Source of the DNA: Calliphora vicina
Lineage: Eukaryota; Arthropoda; Insecta; Diptera; Calliphoridae
Assembly (NCBI RefSeq): GCF_958450345.1
Contig: NC_088783.1
Coordinates: 99,257,302-99,321,301 of the forward strand
DNA: 64,000 nucleotides
Direction: 5' to 3'
Shown in pieces: positions 22,501 through 35,900 of this stretch. The translations under genes and the position numbers were made by a program. Every line of letters starts with the position of its first letter. The first letter of the stretch is position 1. The notes beneath the pieces were generated by a model, which was given only the letters and a program-made list of their open reading frames with translations, was not told where the DNA came from and did not search any database.

Positions 22501-22981
22501 TCGAGAGATTCAGAAGGTGGTTGAGATATTCCAGACCTACTTTACCGAGCTTCTTTAGCATTATCATTGAGATACCATCCGGACCTAGAGCTTTAGAAGG
22601 TTTCGATTTGGAGATAATGAACTCGACTTCACGGGAGGTGAAGGAGCATGGCTGAGGATCTCGAGTAAGATTCTTAGTTCTCCGAACTATAGTCCTTTTG
22701 GTCCGGTTCTGCGTGGCGGGGTGTTCTATAAATTGCCTGCAGAATTGTGTTGCGCATTTCTTGGCATCTGTATGTTGCAAGTTATTAAACGCAATAGCAG
22801 CGAGGTTTTGATTTCGATTATTGTGCAATGATTCAGGTGGTCCAACTATTTGTTGCGGCGATGTTCGTCGACGATAAAGTCAATTTCAGCCGTCAACTGT
22901 TCAATTTGCTCATTAGCTGGATTGCTAGCACGCAGGAGATCGCGTTCTTGAGCCAATCTGTACAAACCGAAACAAACACTA
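19525..22981. mobile_element. AACCGGTT-family element inserted in the LINE
   Basis: Bounded by the 8-base duplication GTAGTGTT (19517-19524, 22982-22989) within the LINE sequence, consistent with hAT. Its own DNA is 19525-20770 plus a few bases at the right end; the rest is a second LINE. Both ends are rich in GGTTAACCGG-type palindromes (19530-19650, 20670-20760). The centre has no recognisable coding. Confidence 0.65.
20771..22971 (-). pseudogene. 5'-truncated jockey/CR1-like LINE, RT region, broken
   Basis: 2.2 kb on -, ending 3' in a CAA repeat (20771-20785) and flanked by ACAAAYACTAG (20760-20770, 22972-22982). The RT is clear: KALGPDGIS, YRPISLLSPIAKILE, LDLSKAFDTVDH, GVPQGGLLSP, SYADDC, and a C-terminal Cys/His motif CPACHQSPHDTMHLFNC. 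It is damaged in three places: a frameshift in a run of seven G near 21960, an in-frame TGA at about 21598, and a frameshift near 21115. Endonuclease is missing. Confidence 0.85.
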
Positions 22982-22989
22982 GTAGTGTT

Positions 22990-23400
22990 GCTGGCTGTAA
23001 ATTGAGTAACATACTAGTTTGTATCAGGGGAAATAGGTGGCTATTTAAAGCATAGTTTTTCTTCAATTTACACGAACACAACCCAATGTAAACAATAGAT
23101 AGTAAAAATACAAATATTTCAAACAGTTGCTTGATGTTGTTGGGGATATTTTATTGTTTACCCATACATGCATACAAATATAATGCCTCTATTTGCGGGA
23201 CTATGATTTAAAGGATATTCTAAAGTGACTTCAAATCCGTAAATCCTTTTTTCCGCTTTATGAAGATTTGGATTCCTCTTTTTGTTTCGCCTTTTACTAT
23301 TTCTAAGACAATACATTTCTTCATGTCCCCCTCTCTCGGGATGGGCATACTTTTTCTATAGGACTCTTGAAGCTCGGGGTGGAAGTACACATAGTACTTA
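22990..23400 (+). pseudogene. LINE 3' end, last piece
   Basis: Starts GCTGGCTGTAAATTGAGTAAC, matching 47973 onward, then follows the 3' untranslated region of the full LINE to GGGGTGGAAGTACAC. No AACCT run is kept here. Confidence 0.7.
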
Positions 23401-23446
23401 TGGTAACAATAAATGTTAAAGCTGCTAACAACAGAAATAGAACATA

Positions 23447-23936
23447 TTTGTTCAATTCACAACTGACGTTGTACAGTCGTATGAGTTGTAAGTCGTTTGA
23501 ATGTACAATAGTTGTACAAATGTTGTTGATAATTTCTATATAAATATTTTGTACAACACCTACAACATTTTTACATATGTTTTTCGAATGTTGTATGAAA
23601 ATTTAAGTGTTACCAAAAGTTCATATTTATACATAAACAAAAAATTTAAAATATTTTAGCCCAAAATAACAGCCAAACGGTAACACTGAAATCAGTAAAT
23701 TTATTTAATTTATGAAAAACGATATTTTTTTTAAATATTTGTCAATTGTTTGCATTTTTTACACAATGCACACATTAGTTTGCTATTGTTCGCTTTCATT
23801 ATTAATTTTACATATGAATAGATTTTGGAATGTTTTTTTTATCATCTTCGTTTGGACTTGGCGAAATTTGTGTTCACAACCACAATAGTTGTAACATACA
23901 ACGTACAACATACAACTAGGTTGTGAATTGGACAAT
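23447..23936. mobile_element. Probable MITE, TIR TTGTYCAATTCACAAC
   Basis: Inverted ends TTGTTCAATTCACAAC and GTTGTGAATTGGACAA about 490 bases apart, with subterminal repeats of GTTGTACA/TACAACGTACAACATACAA. No coding. The target duplication is uncertain. Confidence 0.6.
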
Positions 23937-24087
23937 TATTTTGTTTATTTGTTGGAAAATAAACAAAATATTTTTAAAAGATAACTGTTACATTTTGTTA
24001 AAAAGATAATTATTGTATGCTGCTATTAAATAATAACTATTAAAATAATTTTTGCATTTAAAACATGTTTCTTTCCTGGTTCCGTTT

Positions 24088-24404
24088 TTAAGACCATGCC
24101 TGCATCTCTTTTGATAAGAATAAATTCTTACTTGAACCTCGATATTGTGGAGGGAAAGGAATTTTTTCCGGTAATTTGCTAAATGTTTTTTGTGGACGTC
24201 CACTATCTGTTACTAAATTAATAAGATCCTTGCCTTCAACTACATTGGCTGGTATATTAAGCAAGATTGATATCAAATCATCTCGAGTCTAAAAAGGAGC
24301 TTTTTGGATGAAACATTTTATAAATAAAAAATGGACACAGTCATGTCCGGGATAAGAAATTTGTTTTTCCGGGACTGGAGTAGAATTCGATAAATTTCTG
24401 CCAT
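24088..24404 (-). CDS. Unidentified small two-exon gene (88 residues)
   Basis: Exon 1 is 24339-24404 (22 codons, ATG in good context AAAATGGC); exon 2 is 24088-24288 (66 codons, then TAA). The intron of 50 bases runs GTGTCC to CTTTTTAG. The product begins MAEIYRILLQSRKNKFLIPD and ends in KEMQAWS. It has none of the Asn/Lys/Ile bias of chance frames here and contains well-formed stretches such as IPANVVEGKDLINLV and FSKLPEKIPFPPQY. I do not recognise the family. A strong donor, GTAAGAAT near 24133, could instead splice exon 2 to something further left, but no such exon was found. It lies between transposons, about 2.6 kb downstream of sol. Confidence 0.4.
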
Positions 24405-24417
24405 TTTCCCATTATAA

Positions 24418-25565
24418 GCAGCGATGTCAACTGGTTTGATCTTTAGGTCTCTTCTATTTGAAACGGTTCGAATAACCGGTTTTTAGCTTTTTTGTCAATT
24501 TATGAATTGAGGTATAAATTAAACTAAAATATTTTTTTTTATTAAAATCGTAAATCGTTTTTTTATTAAAAAAGGAGCAGAAATAACACGTTCAGTTGAA
24601 GTGGAATTAACTGCTAAAATTGCATTGTATAAAAGATTTAATTTATTTTAACTCTTTGAAAATTTGTCCAAATAATCAAAATCTTGTTTATGAACTTATT
24701 TTAATGTTAAACTGAGCTGAGCTTTCACAAAAAATTAAAACGAACCTGATTGCCCTTTAGAAATAATGATAATGACGCGCGACATTTGCAACTTGGTATT
24801 GATGTATAACTTGTTAATGGTATTCAACATAAAACTATGACACACATTTAGAAGAACAGTGTTGTTTAAAATAATCGCTAATTATTAAAAGTAATCGCAG
24901 TCTTAAAATAGGGGTCTTTTCGGAAATGCATCACTGCGCTGCATCTGATGCGCAGTACGTTCTAAAATGCAAAAGTTGCCAACACTGTAAATGCGCAAAA
25001 ACCCATCAAACAAGCAAAAATTTGCCGTATAAACAGTGAATTATTTTTTTATTTGCAAATAGCTAACTCACGAAAACAATTCCTGATTAACGACACTATA
25101 TGCAAATTAGATTTTAAACATTGCCATATTTTTTAACGTTTTTAGTTTTTCTTTCGTATTTTAAATATTTCATTGCGTTTTTGCATTAATTGAATTGTAA
25201 GACAAACAAGAATTTTTAATTCTTTCATTTTTGCATTTAAAAAAATAAGAATTTTCCGTAACCAAAGTGACATATAAACAGAGAGTTAGTTAATTGCAAA
25301 TAATTTTTATTTGCTAATAGGCTACGTATAAACGTAGTAACAGATGCGCATCAAATGCAGCGCAGTGATGCATTTCCGAAAAGGCCCTAAATTAAAAAAA
25401 TATTCGATTTTGTCGAATAATTCGAGACAAAAAACCCGGTTAGTCGAATAACTCGAAGAAAAACCCGGTTTAAAAAAAACGGAAAATTAAAAAAAAAAAA
25501 AAAAAAAACAGTTTTTCGAATAATTCGAAAACCGGTTTGACTACTTTAATTACCAACCAACATCG
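24418..25565. mobile_element. TTCGAA-palindrome element, hAT-like, split by a MITE
   Basis: Left end region CAACTGGTTTGATC..GGTTCGAATAACCGG and right end region TCGAATAATTCGAAAACCGGTTTGAC are rough inverted copies. TTCGAA/TCGAATAATTCGA motifs alternate with AACCGG. The interior is AT-rich and is interrupted by the MITE 24909-25389. Exact ends were not settled. Confidence 0.5.
24909..25389. mobile_element. 481-base hAT-type MITE
   Basis: Ends TAGGGGTCTTTTCGGAAATG / CATTTCCGAAAAGGCCCTA, with arms extending through CATCACTGCGCTGCATCTGA for about 45 bases. Flanks TCTTAAAA (24901-24908) and AATTAAAA (25390-25397) are a decayed 8-base duplication. No coding. Confidence 0.8.
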
Positions 25566-26310
25566 CTATTATCATCATAACTAAAATTCCCATCAAATGA
25601 ATTTTAGACAGTTACCATCTATAATACCATTTCGGAAACTGAAAACGCAACTTTAGTTCGGTTGCCATTAGAGTTATTCACGCAAAATTTTTAATCCCGA
25701 AAATCCGTGAAATTGTGCGAGAATTCCCGGTAATTATTTTCCTTAGTTTTATGTGATGTTTTTCGAACTTGATTTCTCTAAAAGGTGCTTAAAGCTCCAA
25801 AACAAATGCAGAAGATTCATACAACAAAAAAGATTTAACCCAAATAACCAATAAAAAGTTCATTATTAAAATTATTCCAATCGAAAGTGGAATTAGTTTA
25901 GTATTTTGCTTTTTCACAAAGTGTAAAACGTAATTTTTTGTTTAATATTATTAGGTTTTGTTCAAGTTTTAATTAACATCATTACTTGATTTATAATTTA
26001 ATAAGCTAAACATTGCCGATTTAAAATTAAAAATAAAATATATTATAATTTCTTTTTTAATTAAAAATTGGAAAAAATTGAAAAATGGAATATGACGAAG
26101 GTAGAAAAAATCTAATGGAAATTGAATGGTGACAGGTTTGTATATAACCAAAATTAGAAATCGAGTCAGTTCTCTATATAAAATTTTTATTGGACTTTTT
26201 ATTTGTATCCAATTATATTTTAAAACCATAGACATTTTTTACATTCTTAAAATTTAATAATTTGTTCTAGGCGGCAACTAACTAGTTAATAATAAGAAGT
26301 GGGTGTTTAA
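25566..26310. other. Spacer with a MITE remnant
   Basis: 25612-25680 resembles one half of the element at 26311-26468 (CAGTTACCATCTATAATA and TTCGGTTGCCAT). The remainder is AT-rich and without genes. Confidence 0.45.
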
Positions 26311-26468
26311 TGGGTCGATTACGGATGGCAACCGAACTTCAGTTGCGTTGCCAGAGGGCAACCACAAATTTCTGCTTGCCAATTTGGCAACAGAAATGAT
26401 AGCTGCCAGTTGCCATCTATAATATCATTGAGGCAACTGAAGTTCGGTTACCATCCATAATCGACCCA
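26311..26468. mobile_element. 158-base MITE with TAA duplication
   Basis: Ends TGGGTCGATTACGGATGGCA and the complement, arms about 36 bases, TAA on both sides (26308-26310, 26469-26471). A PIF/Harbinger-like MITE just downstream of sol. Confidence 0.8.
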
Positions 26469-26972
26469 TAAAAACATAATTTTGGAAAAAATTCAAGGAA
26501 AAGGAAGTTGACAAACACACAAATGCAAAATTTATATTTTTTAAACAATATAATTTATGTATATTATTTATATTTTGTATTTATTATATTATTACTTTTT
26601 TTAATATGCACTTAACATAATGTACTTACAATTTTTTAAATAAAAATAAATAAAAACATTTTTAAATAATAATCGTAATATATAATAATAATAATATCAT
26701 AGAGCATACCTACAATTATAATCAAATACGTACACTAAGAATTTCCATATTCATTTGTTTTGTTTGTATTTTAGTTTTTCTGAAATTGTTTCTTTGGAAA
26801 ATGTATTTAAATATGAGATTTAGTATAATTATGTATGTATGTGTGGTTGTGGTTTTGGATGTGAGTGTTTGTAACAATTAATTAAAAAAAATTTTAATTA
26901 ATTATGACAATAGCAACGACGACTAGAATGTTTGGTGAGGGTAATAAAATTTTGGTTTGGAATTTGATCCGC
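26469..26972 (-). other. sol 3' untranslated region (probable)
   Basis: Follows the sol stop at 26973-26975. Very AT-rich with several AATAAA-like hexamers on - (for example at 26576-26584). No coding. Confidence 0.5.
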
Positions 26973-29900
26973 TTATGTTATTAAACGAGGAGCATGTAAG
27001 CCATGCACACTTTCAATTGGCGGACAATGTGTTGCACCTGGAGGGCCCCAGTCATGAAGACCACGAGAGTTGGCTAAGCGATGAGTTAGACGGTGGGCAA
27101 TACTAAAACCACCACTGCCTTCCAATTGTGTAAGTACAATTATAACTTGTCTTTACCGACAACAAAGAAGAAAGAAACAATTTAATTTAAAACAATCCAC
27201 CGCATTTGCGGACATTTTTTCGTTTACCTCTGAAGTGGTGGCACAGAATCAACTGTTTTCAATTCACCTCTGGTAGAGACAACGTTGTAACTTTCTTGGC
27301 AATCACACTTGACATGTATCCATTTGTTTTCATGGCGATTTTCGACCATTACCACAAGTCCTGCCCAACCCTGCAACAATAAGTTGATTGAATGGAGATT
27401 AGTAAAAACGGATTCAATCCTACGGCTCGTAATAAAATACCTTTGTTAAGTAGTATGCTGTCATTCCTTCTCTGCCCTCGTGACGTTGTCCTTTTGTTAG
27501 AGTTAAACTGATGATGGCGTCAGCCAAGAGATGTGGTGGTGGAGTTATTTGTTCTACAAGCAAACGCTTTGAACTGTGGATGGCTAAAATACAGCGTGGA
27601 TACTGGTGGGGATCCTCAAGCCCTGTATGCCAATGATTAAATGCCAAACAAACTAATAAGTAAATGTCACGTTCCAACATTTTATGACAACCAACGAAGC
27701 CTCGAACCTAATTTAGATTTAATTATTTTTAAGGATTTGTAAATGATAATTGTTTTCAATTACCTGACGTTTACTGTGTTCCACTAAACGTCCTATTTCG
27801 GGAGAAGCCGGTGATCGTGTTCTAAATATTACCACACATAAATCCAACTGGGAACGTTGCGATTTTTCGGAATTTCTTTGGCCCTCTTGGAACAGTGTGA
27901 ATTCAGCTTCGGTTGGTTCTAATACCGTTAGCAAAACACATGACATTGAACACAATGGTTGTAGAGTTCCCTAAAACAAAAGATGTATCAAATCGATGAG
28001 CAAAAGTGAAAATAAAATCAATTTAAATGTTTACCTTCAATCGTACTTCATTCCATCCTGAACGTACTTTGCAAATATCAATACAGTCAAAATAATTCAA
28101 CACATCTTCAAATGAAATCCAAAAAACGCCTTCTGATGCTCCGTGTGGCATTAAAGTCTCACGCAATTCTTCCGTCCAAAGGTCAGAATCGTCCGACCAG
28201 TCACCGCGCCACGAAAAATGACCCCATGGATTGCGCAATTTCAGCAGCCGATGACCGTGTATGTCCTTTACGTCGAGGACAGAATACGCATGACGTGGTC
28301 TGAGACCTTTGCGATGATACTCATCCTCATCTACTTTCATATTGCCACCACCGCAACTAGCACCCATAAGAAAACGCACGCCTCGAGAGCTTAACAATTG
28401 CGCCCAGATAAGGTCTTTATCTAGTTCATCTTCACTAGGCATGGGCAGGGAACTGGCCTGCAGGGGTATGCTTTCACAAGGAGCTCCTGTTAGTGTGGCC
28501 AAACCTTCAATGGCACGGCCTGATACTAATGCTTCATAGCAGCCGTGAATTTTTGCCACCGCCTTTTCGATCAGTGGCACCCAGAGTTGTTTGCGTTTTG
28601 CTTGAGAGTAGACTAGGTGGCCGCGCTTATCACATGGTAAAAGATCATCCACTAGCACCGTTGTCCATTTACCATCCTTGCACAGGCGCACCTGATAAGC
28701 TCCCTGGGGACATATCTCTTTGGTTACTAAAACTTCTCTAACAAGATCTTCACGTTCGGCCAACACAGCCAGAGCACTCAAAAGCCAACAGTTTCCCAAA
28801 ACACCTTGACAGATGTCCGAAGGCAATGGTGTTCGAAATACGGCCCAAGGTGGAAATGCTCCGCCATCGCAGTTTATTTCATGAGGACGACGCCACTGTA
28901 CTACTGGATTTCCTTCGGCCATACTTTGTTGTGGATTATAATAGAGACTCTTGGGTGCTGGAGGAAATGAGTCATCTACGAAGAGTTCATTATTGTCTCG
29001 GCAGTATTGTATTATATTCTCCCACTTGTGCAATGCCTCGGCCTCTTCTATTCGTCGGAGATTCTCCATTAATTTGCTTTCCTGTTGCAACTCAGCAGAA
29101 TGTCTATTGGTTTTATGTAGCAGCGCCATTTTGGTAATATTATTAACTAGACCTCTAGGACTCGAACACATTTCACAAACCACTGAGGCTGAGCAATTTT
29201 CATACGTGCATGCTGGACATTGCCAGGTTTTTAAAGAACCACTCGCAACAGAACTCCCACTCGAACTATGTCGATTTATCTGCTGACTCCCACTACTACC
29301 GCCGCCGCTTCCGCTACCATTGCTGGCCGAGGTTGTAGCAATAGGTGTCGTATTGCGCGACACAATACCTGCACCGCCACCCGTACTGTGTCGTTTAGGA
29401 ATAGCTCCGGAAGCTGTACGATTTTGTCGTGGCGAGGGACTTCTAGAAGTGCGAATAGGCGGAAGTTGAAGATTTGTAGTTGGCGTAACACTGGTTGGCA
29501 TTATTCGCTGATGAGCAGACGGCGGTGAAATTGTATCCGAAATAAAAACATTACTAGCACCACTATGATTCATACTACGATGTAATTCTAAAAAAATAAA
29601 AACAATTCAAGCAAACACAAGTTGAATTATATGTTGCTCTATTCGGTTTAGTTGCTTTCTTACACTCTTACCTTCAGGTATTGGAACAACAATACGTTCT
29701 CTATCACTTTCAATTGGCAGTGTTCTAACAGCTTTACAAGCACTACAAACCCCAAAAGCCAATGAATTCTTCAAAGTACATTGTGAGCAAGTCCAAAATT
29801 CTCCCTTACGTAGTGTCATGTCTTCGACAGATGATATACTCTTCAATTTAGAACCACCACATACAACGCAAGCATGATCTTTGCTCGAGTTGACCAGAGT

Positions 29901-32900
29901 ACATTTTTTACATGTCCAAGTATCGATGGATCGCTGTATGTTTTCTATAGAAAAACAAAAAACCAAAAAAAAACCTCAAAATTATATTGTTATAATTGAT
30001 TTAATGGTTTAAATATAATTGTGTACTTTATTTGTTCAACGCGATTTCAAAGTACACACTTGACCAAATTAAGCGGAGTTTCTGAATTCATTATCGTACT
30101 TTTTAACTCATAATATCACACGAGACGTGATACATAATTGCATTGACAATCATTGGATCTCTTTCTACTATACCTACGGATGCGCAGGATATACAGCTGT
30201 ATCTAATACCACTGCAATTATGAAAATTATGGAGATGACGTTAAACTCGGAAATCCAGTTGGAAATTCCTGTGAAGAGTTTGGACACGAAGAATCAGATC
30301 CGTATTTTTCAGGCAGAAATACTGAGAATTTATTTATTTAATTTCAATACAAAGAACGCATTCGTGCCCAATAACACATGCATTGTTAGAATAATATCGA
30401 TGTTTAAGTAAAATTTATGATAATAAAATGCAAAATTTATTAGTTATAAAGGGATAATATCATACAGTATTTATATATGTTATAATAATATTACTAGAAG
30501 AGGGTTTTTATGATGTGAATTTGCCAAAATATATTTTGACATTAACAGTGATGTATAACATTTTTAGGATCGCGACTACATCCACTTTCAAAAAGCATTA
30601 ATTTTTTTTTTTTAAAGTGAAGAAAAAATGTTTTTTTTTTTTTTAATTTCGAACGAATTTTTTTATCATAAAAATTTAAATTAAAATGTTTCTAGAAATG
30701 ACTATACGTAGCTGTTAATATAGTATTTCACAGAAAAAAAATCAATGTAAAATCTTTATTCGTTTAGCACCAAAAAGTATATTGTAAACCTCTCAAAACG
30801 AAATGGGTATGTAAATAAAGCAGCTTTTTACGAAATATTAGGAATTCCCTTAGGTTCTATTCCAAGAAACCTTAAATTTATGTAAAATTTAAAATAATAT
30901 GAACATTTTAAAAATTTATTACAAAATTCTACTTTTCAGTCAGATAATAAAAATTCAATATGCACAATTTTGAGTATTAAAAATTTTGAGCAACCAAAAA
31001 AAAAAAAAACAAAAGACTTTTGGCCGCTATTTCAAAATTAAAATAATATTACATACCAGTCGTTGTTGAATCTGTTTTGGTAACTGTTATTAAATTGGGT
31101 TGAGTTAAAGAGGGTAGAGTACGCAGATTTTCACAAATTTCGCAACGTTCAGTCCACATACGATTGTATGCATAGGAACAGTTTGTACAAGTCCACATTC
31201 TACGTGAATTTGGAATTGAATTATTGTCAGTTCGGGTACCGGCCGCTGATCCACTTATATTATCACCAATACGATTTGACGAAGATGTTGGGGCATTTGA
31301 TCTGCAACGAAAATGAAACCATACAATGAGAAATATAAAAGCAATCGACGCAGCAATTGTTAAATGTGTTAAGTGCAGTTATTTAAAAGAAATGAAAACA
31401 AAATGAAATTAATAAAGGTTAATTTGAAAATACAAATTATACACAAAAAATAAATGTGTTTTTCTTTAGTACCAATACATTTTTTATTCAACCATAACGA
31501 AAAGAAGTAATTAAATACGAAAATTAATAAAAACAAAAGAAACAAAATATTAAAAAAAAATTATAATAATTTAGTTTAGTTTTTTTCGTATATTTGTCAT
31601 ACATTTTGGATTCACTGGTCTTTCGTGGACCTTTCCATACTTTGGCATATATGGAATGTTCTGCATTGCTGTCGCTTCTCATATCAGCTGTAATGGATGT
31701 TGTTGTTATCATTGGATCAAATGATTGCGACGATGATGATGTTGTCTTGTTGGGCGCTAAACCCTGATGTAAATAATGATGCTGCTGCTGCGACTGCTGA
31801 TGATGATGGTGGTCACCATCGTTTCCCTCTAGAATGTTTGATTCGGTTTGCAACATATTGCCCATGATATCGGACGTGCTATCAGCAGTACAAGTTAAAG
31901 AACTGGAAGGATGGATGTTTGTCTTTAATTTAATATTGTTGTTGCTATTACTATTGGTAGTATTGTTGTTATTGTTTAACAATAAATTATTCGTTGGTGT
32001 ACAATCATTTGCTGTTTGCTGTTGCTTTAAAAGAGCTGCTGCGGCGATCAATTCACTTGATTGTTTATTTTTCGTCTTGTTATTCTTATTGACCACGGCA
32101 TATAGTGGATGATTGGTTGCACAGGCATTTCCAGATGCCATACCATTACTGCCATTATCATCCGATGAATCTGTACATTGCAGCGAGACTGGTGTAGAAG
32201 GTTTCGTTATTGAAGTACCACATCCGCGACCTGTTGCAGCTGGTGATCTTTGTATGATGCAATCATTCTCATAAATGTGCTGTGGTTTATACATTCCTTT
32301 GCTGAATGTTGCATAACATATGCCACCAATACTAGCACTCTCGTTCGAACTGCGCCTCTGAATGGACTTTCGTTCGATACTATCGCTTTTATCACAATAT
32401 TGAGGCAGGGATTCAGCCTTTATAACCGGCTGGCGATGTCTTCTCTTTTCATCACCAACACCAATAGCTCCTGATGCACTACAAGTATCTGTGGATCCTA
32501 AGCTACCACTTACAGCGCCCCCTGTTTTCCCACAGCCACCCACCACACCTTTGTGAGTGTCCAAGTCTTGTGTTGCCCAACAATCATTGACTGCAATGAA
32601 CACACTATTGCGTGGTATGGTAAATTTCTTAGTATCATTTACCGCCTTATTGGTGCGCGACAATGTCGTTATAGTAAAATTACACTTTGGTTCGCGATTC
32701 TGATTCTGATTATGCTTTCGACAAATTGTGTCTTTTCCACCCACCAATTGATTTAAACGTCTTGAAGACTGCTGTTGTAATGGCGGCAGTTGTCCAAATG
32801 AACTTCCTAAATATCCAATAACAATAAACATTTTTATTATTTTCATTTAGTATATACTTTTGAAGTCAAGAAATTAAAACAAAAAATAAAAGCCTTTTTT

Positions 32901-35900
32901 TTTAATTAGAATACGACAAAGTGAAATTATAAAAGATGAATAAAATTAAAAGTCAAAGAAAAATTTTCTTTAAACGTTCCAAATTTCCAGATGGGGAACA
33001 TGTTTGGATGTTAAAATGTCTGTGATTGTGCGAGAGGAGTTCGCATTTTTCATTTATATTATTTTCAAAAGGTAAAAAATTACCTTATTATATTTTCTAT
33101 GATCACAATAAAATCAAAAATATGTACATATGTATGTAGTTTGGAATCTACATTTTGAATAGTAATAGTTTACTGCAAACATTTTGAATACCAGATTTAA
33201 ATTAAAGGTTTATCAAAACCTAGTTTAAAAATTATTGTTATCTACATTAAAATGCATTTAAACAGAATATTTGTGAAAAATTGTCTAAAAAATCGTTTTA
33301 GACAATTAGATGAGCTACAGCGGACTTTATTTTTTGGCAAACTATATGTGCTAAAGCGTATGAACTGTAGGTAATTTAATTGATCATAAATTTTATAGAA
33401 ATGAAAACTAAACGACTCACTAAAATGCAATTCTCTGAGAGCAAGCTATTTTAAAAAATATATATATTTCGCTTTATTCTGAAGACACCAGATTTTATAA
33501 TTTTGTCAAGCTAGATTTAAGATTGGAATCACAGCGATAGTGTTGGGAACTATTGCCGCAGTCATAATATAAATCATGATACAGATTATTTTAATTGTTA
33601 ACACCTTTTCTAATATGAACAAATTGGATTCCATTATTCCTATTAAAAAATAACTGTACTATAATGTTACATTCAAAATAAATAAATTTTTTCTACAAAT
33701 TTAAAGCTAATATTAAGCATTTAATGACTACAATGACTATTGCCATTATCAGTTCCTAAGCTTTCAGGACCGCTGCATTCGTTGGCTGGTCTTCTTTTTG
33801 ACATTCGAGTTGACAGATACTTACTGCATTTGATAATAATTAGGCAACTTATATCCTCAAAAAATCTACAGAATTGAAGTTTATTTCTAAAAAACATACT
33901 TTCTGCGAATTTCATTTTCATACTAACATATTTTTAGAGACTTAAACGCGTTAGAGTAATTCCCGCATTAGGCCTTCTATGGTAGAAAAATAGTCGCATA
34001 TGCAAATGACGTGGTAATTCTGATCAAGGGAAAGTTTCTTGGCGATCTCTCGTCGTGGACGAAAACTGACGGTTTGGGTGTAAACCCATCAAAAACAGAA
34101 TTGGTGTTCTTACTAGGAAATATAAGATGGAGAGCTTCAATTTGCCGAAATTAGACGGCGTTGAGCTGAGTTTATCAGGGGGAGTGAAGTATTTAGGAAC
34201 CTTCCTTGACAGTAAAATGTCATGGAAAATAAATACTCAGAAAAGATTAAAGAAGGGCCTTAATGCCTACTATACATGCAGGAACTCAATTGGCAAAAAT
34301 TGAGGTTTGCGACCAAGTATGGTTAACTGGATCTACACATCTCTTGTTAGACCTATTATTACTTATGGTTGCACAGTGTGGTGGGAGGAAACGTAGCTAT
34401 AGGGTTATACTCAATAAAGCTCAAAGGTGTGCATGTCAACCCGCAGGTGTCCTTGGATATAATCCTAAACCTACTACCCATTGAGAACTATGTTGAGAGT
34501 GTGGTAGCAAGGAACTTACTCAGAATATTTGAATCTTCTTTGGTAAATCCTTTGCGGGCAGGTCACACTAGGATATTCCATCTGGAATCTCTGACTATAG
34601 GGTCGCGACCTTCAACTTAGGTGCATCACCCCCAGTAGAGTTCAACAGCAGGGATAATTGGGTTGGATCCGATCAACTGTTTGATGGGTGCACAGTTTTA
34701 ACTGACGGATCCAAGATGGACTGTGGTACAGGGTCTGGGGTTTATTTGGTCGACAATAATATCAAGCGCTCTTCCAGGCAGAGATCTTCGCGATCTGGAA
34801 TGCACACGTCAATAAGGGGTCTGCAGTGACTATATACGTGGACAGTCAGACGGCACTAAAGGCTCTGGAATGTCATTTAATTCATTCCAGCCTAGTAGAG
34901 GACAGTAGGAAAGCTCTCGAGGAGATCTTAATAAGATTGTGTTGGATACCAGGGCACTGTAACATACATGGTAATTAGGTAGCAGATGAACAAGCTAGAC
35001 ATGGTTCTGATCTAGATCATGATACTAGGGAACGGGGGGTAAATCCACCTATATATCACTACTACAGGTTAATATATGAAAGATTCCGTGACTATACCAA
35101 CCAATCCTGGAGCAGTAGGACGGATTGCAAAGTGTCCAGGGCCTTTTGGCCAAAACAGAATGCAAACGCAACCAGAACACTGATAGAGCAGAATAGATAT
35201 AATCTCAGGATTCTAGTTTCACTCCTACCGGTCATTGCCCAGTTGGAGCCTTCAAATGTAAATGGAATAATGGCACACAGGACTTCTGTAGAGTGTGTGG
35301 GGATGTAGGCTCGGTAGTTTTAGTATAATTACCTTATTATATTTTCTATGATCACAATAAAATCAAAAATATGTACATATGTATGTAGTTTGGAATCTAC
35401 ATTTTGAATAGTAATAGTTTACTGCAAACATTTTGAATACCAGATTTAAATTAAAGGTTTATCAAAACCTAGTTTAAAAATTATTGTTATCTACATTAAA
35501 ATGCATTTAAACAGAATATTTGTGAAAAATTGTCTAAAAAATCGTTTTAGACAATTAGATGAGCTACAGCGGACTTTATTTTTTGGCAAACTATATGTGC
35601 TAAAGCGTATGAACTGTAGGTAATTTAATTGATCATAAATTTTATAGAAATGAAAACTAAACGACTCACTAAAATGCAATTCTCTGAGAGCAAGCTATTT
35701 TAAAAAATATATATATTTCGCTTTATTCTGAAGACACCAGATTTTATAATTTTGTCAAGCTAGATTTAAGATTGGAATCACAGCGATAGTGTTGGGAACT
35801 ATTGCCGCAGTCATAATATAAATCATGATACAGATTATTTTAATTGTTAACACCTTTTCTAATATGAACAAATTGGATTCCATTATTCCTATTAAAAAAT

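Noticed and set aside
25969..26235. 88-codon - strand frame near sol
   Set aside because: Ile/Phe/Lys/Asn content matches AT-rich chance frames.
28826..29286. + strand frames opposite the sol calpain exon
   Set aside because: Antisense to a clearly coding exon and without family resemblance.
30127..30411. 94-codon + frame in sol intron 4 with a weak look of LINE RNase H (IFQAEIL)
   Set aside because: Only one short motif matches; the rest has no similarity that I can see.
33242..33921. Two - strand frames repeated exactly at 35491-36170
   Set aside because: Their conservation is explained by the tandem duplication, and the peptides look random.
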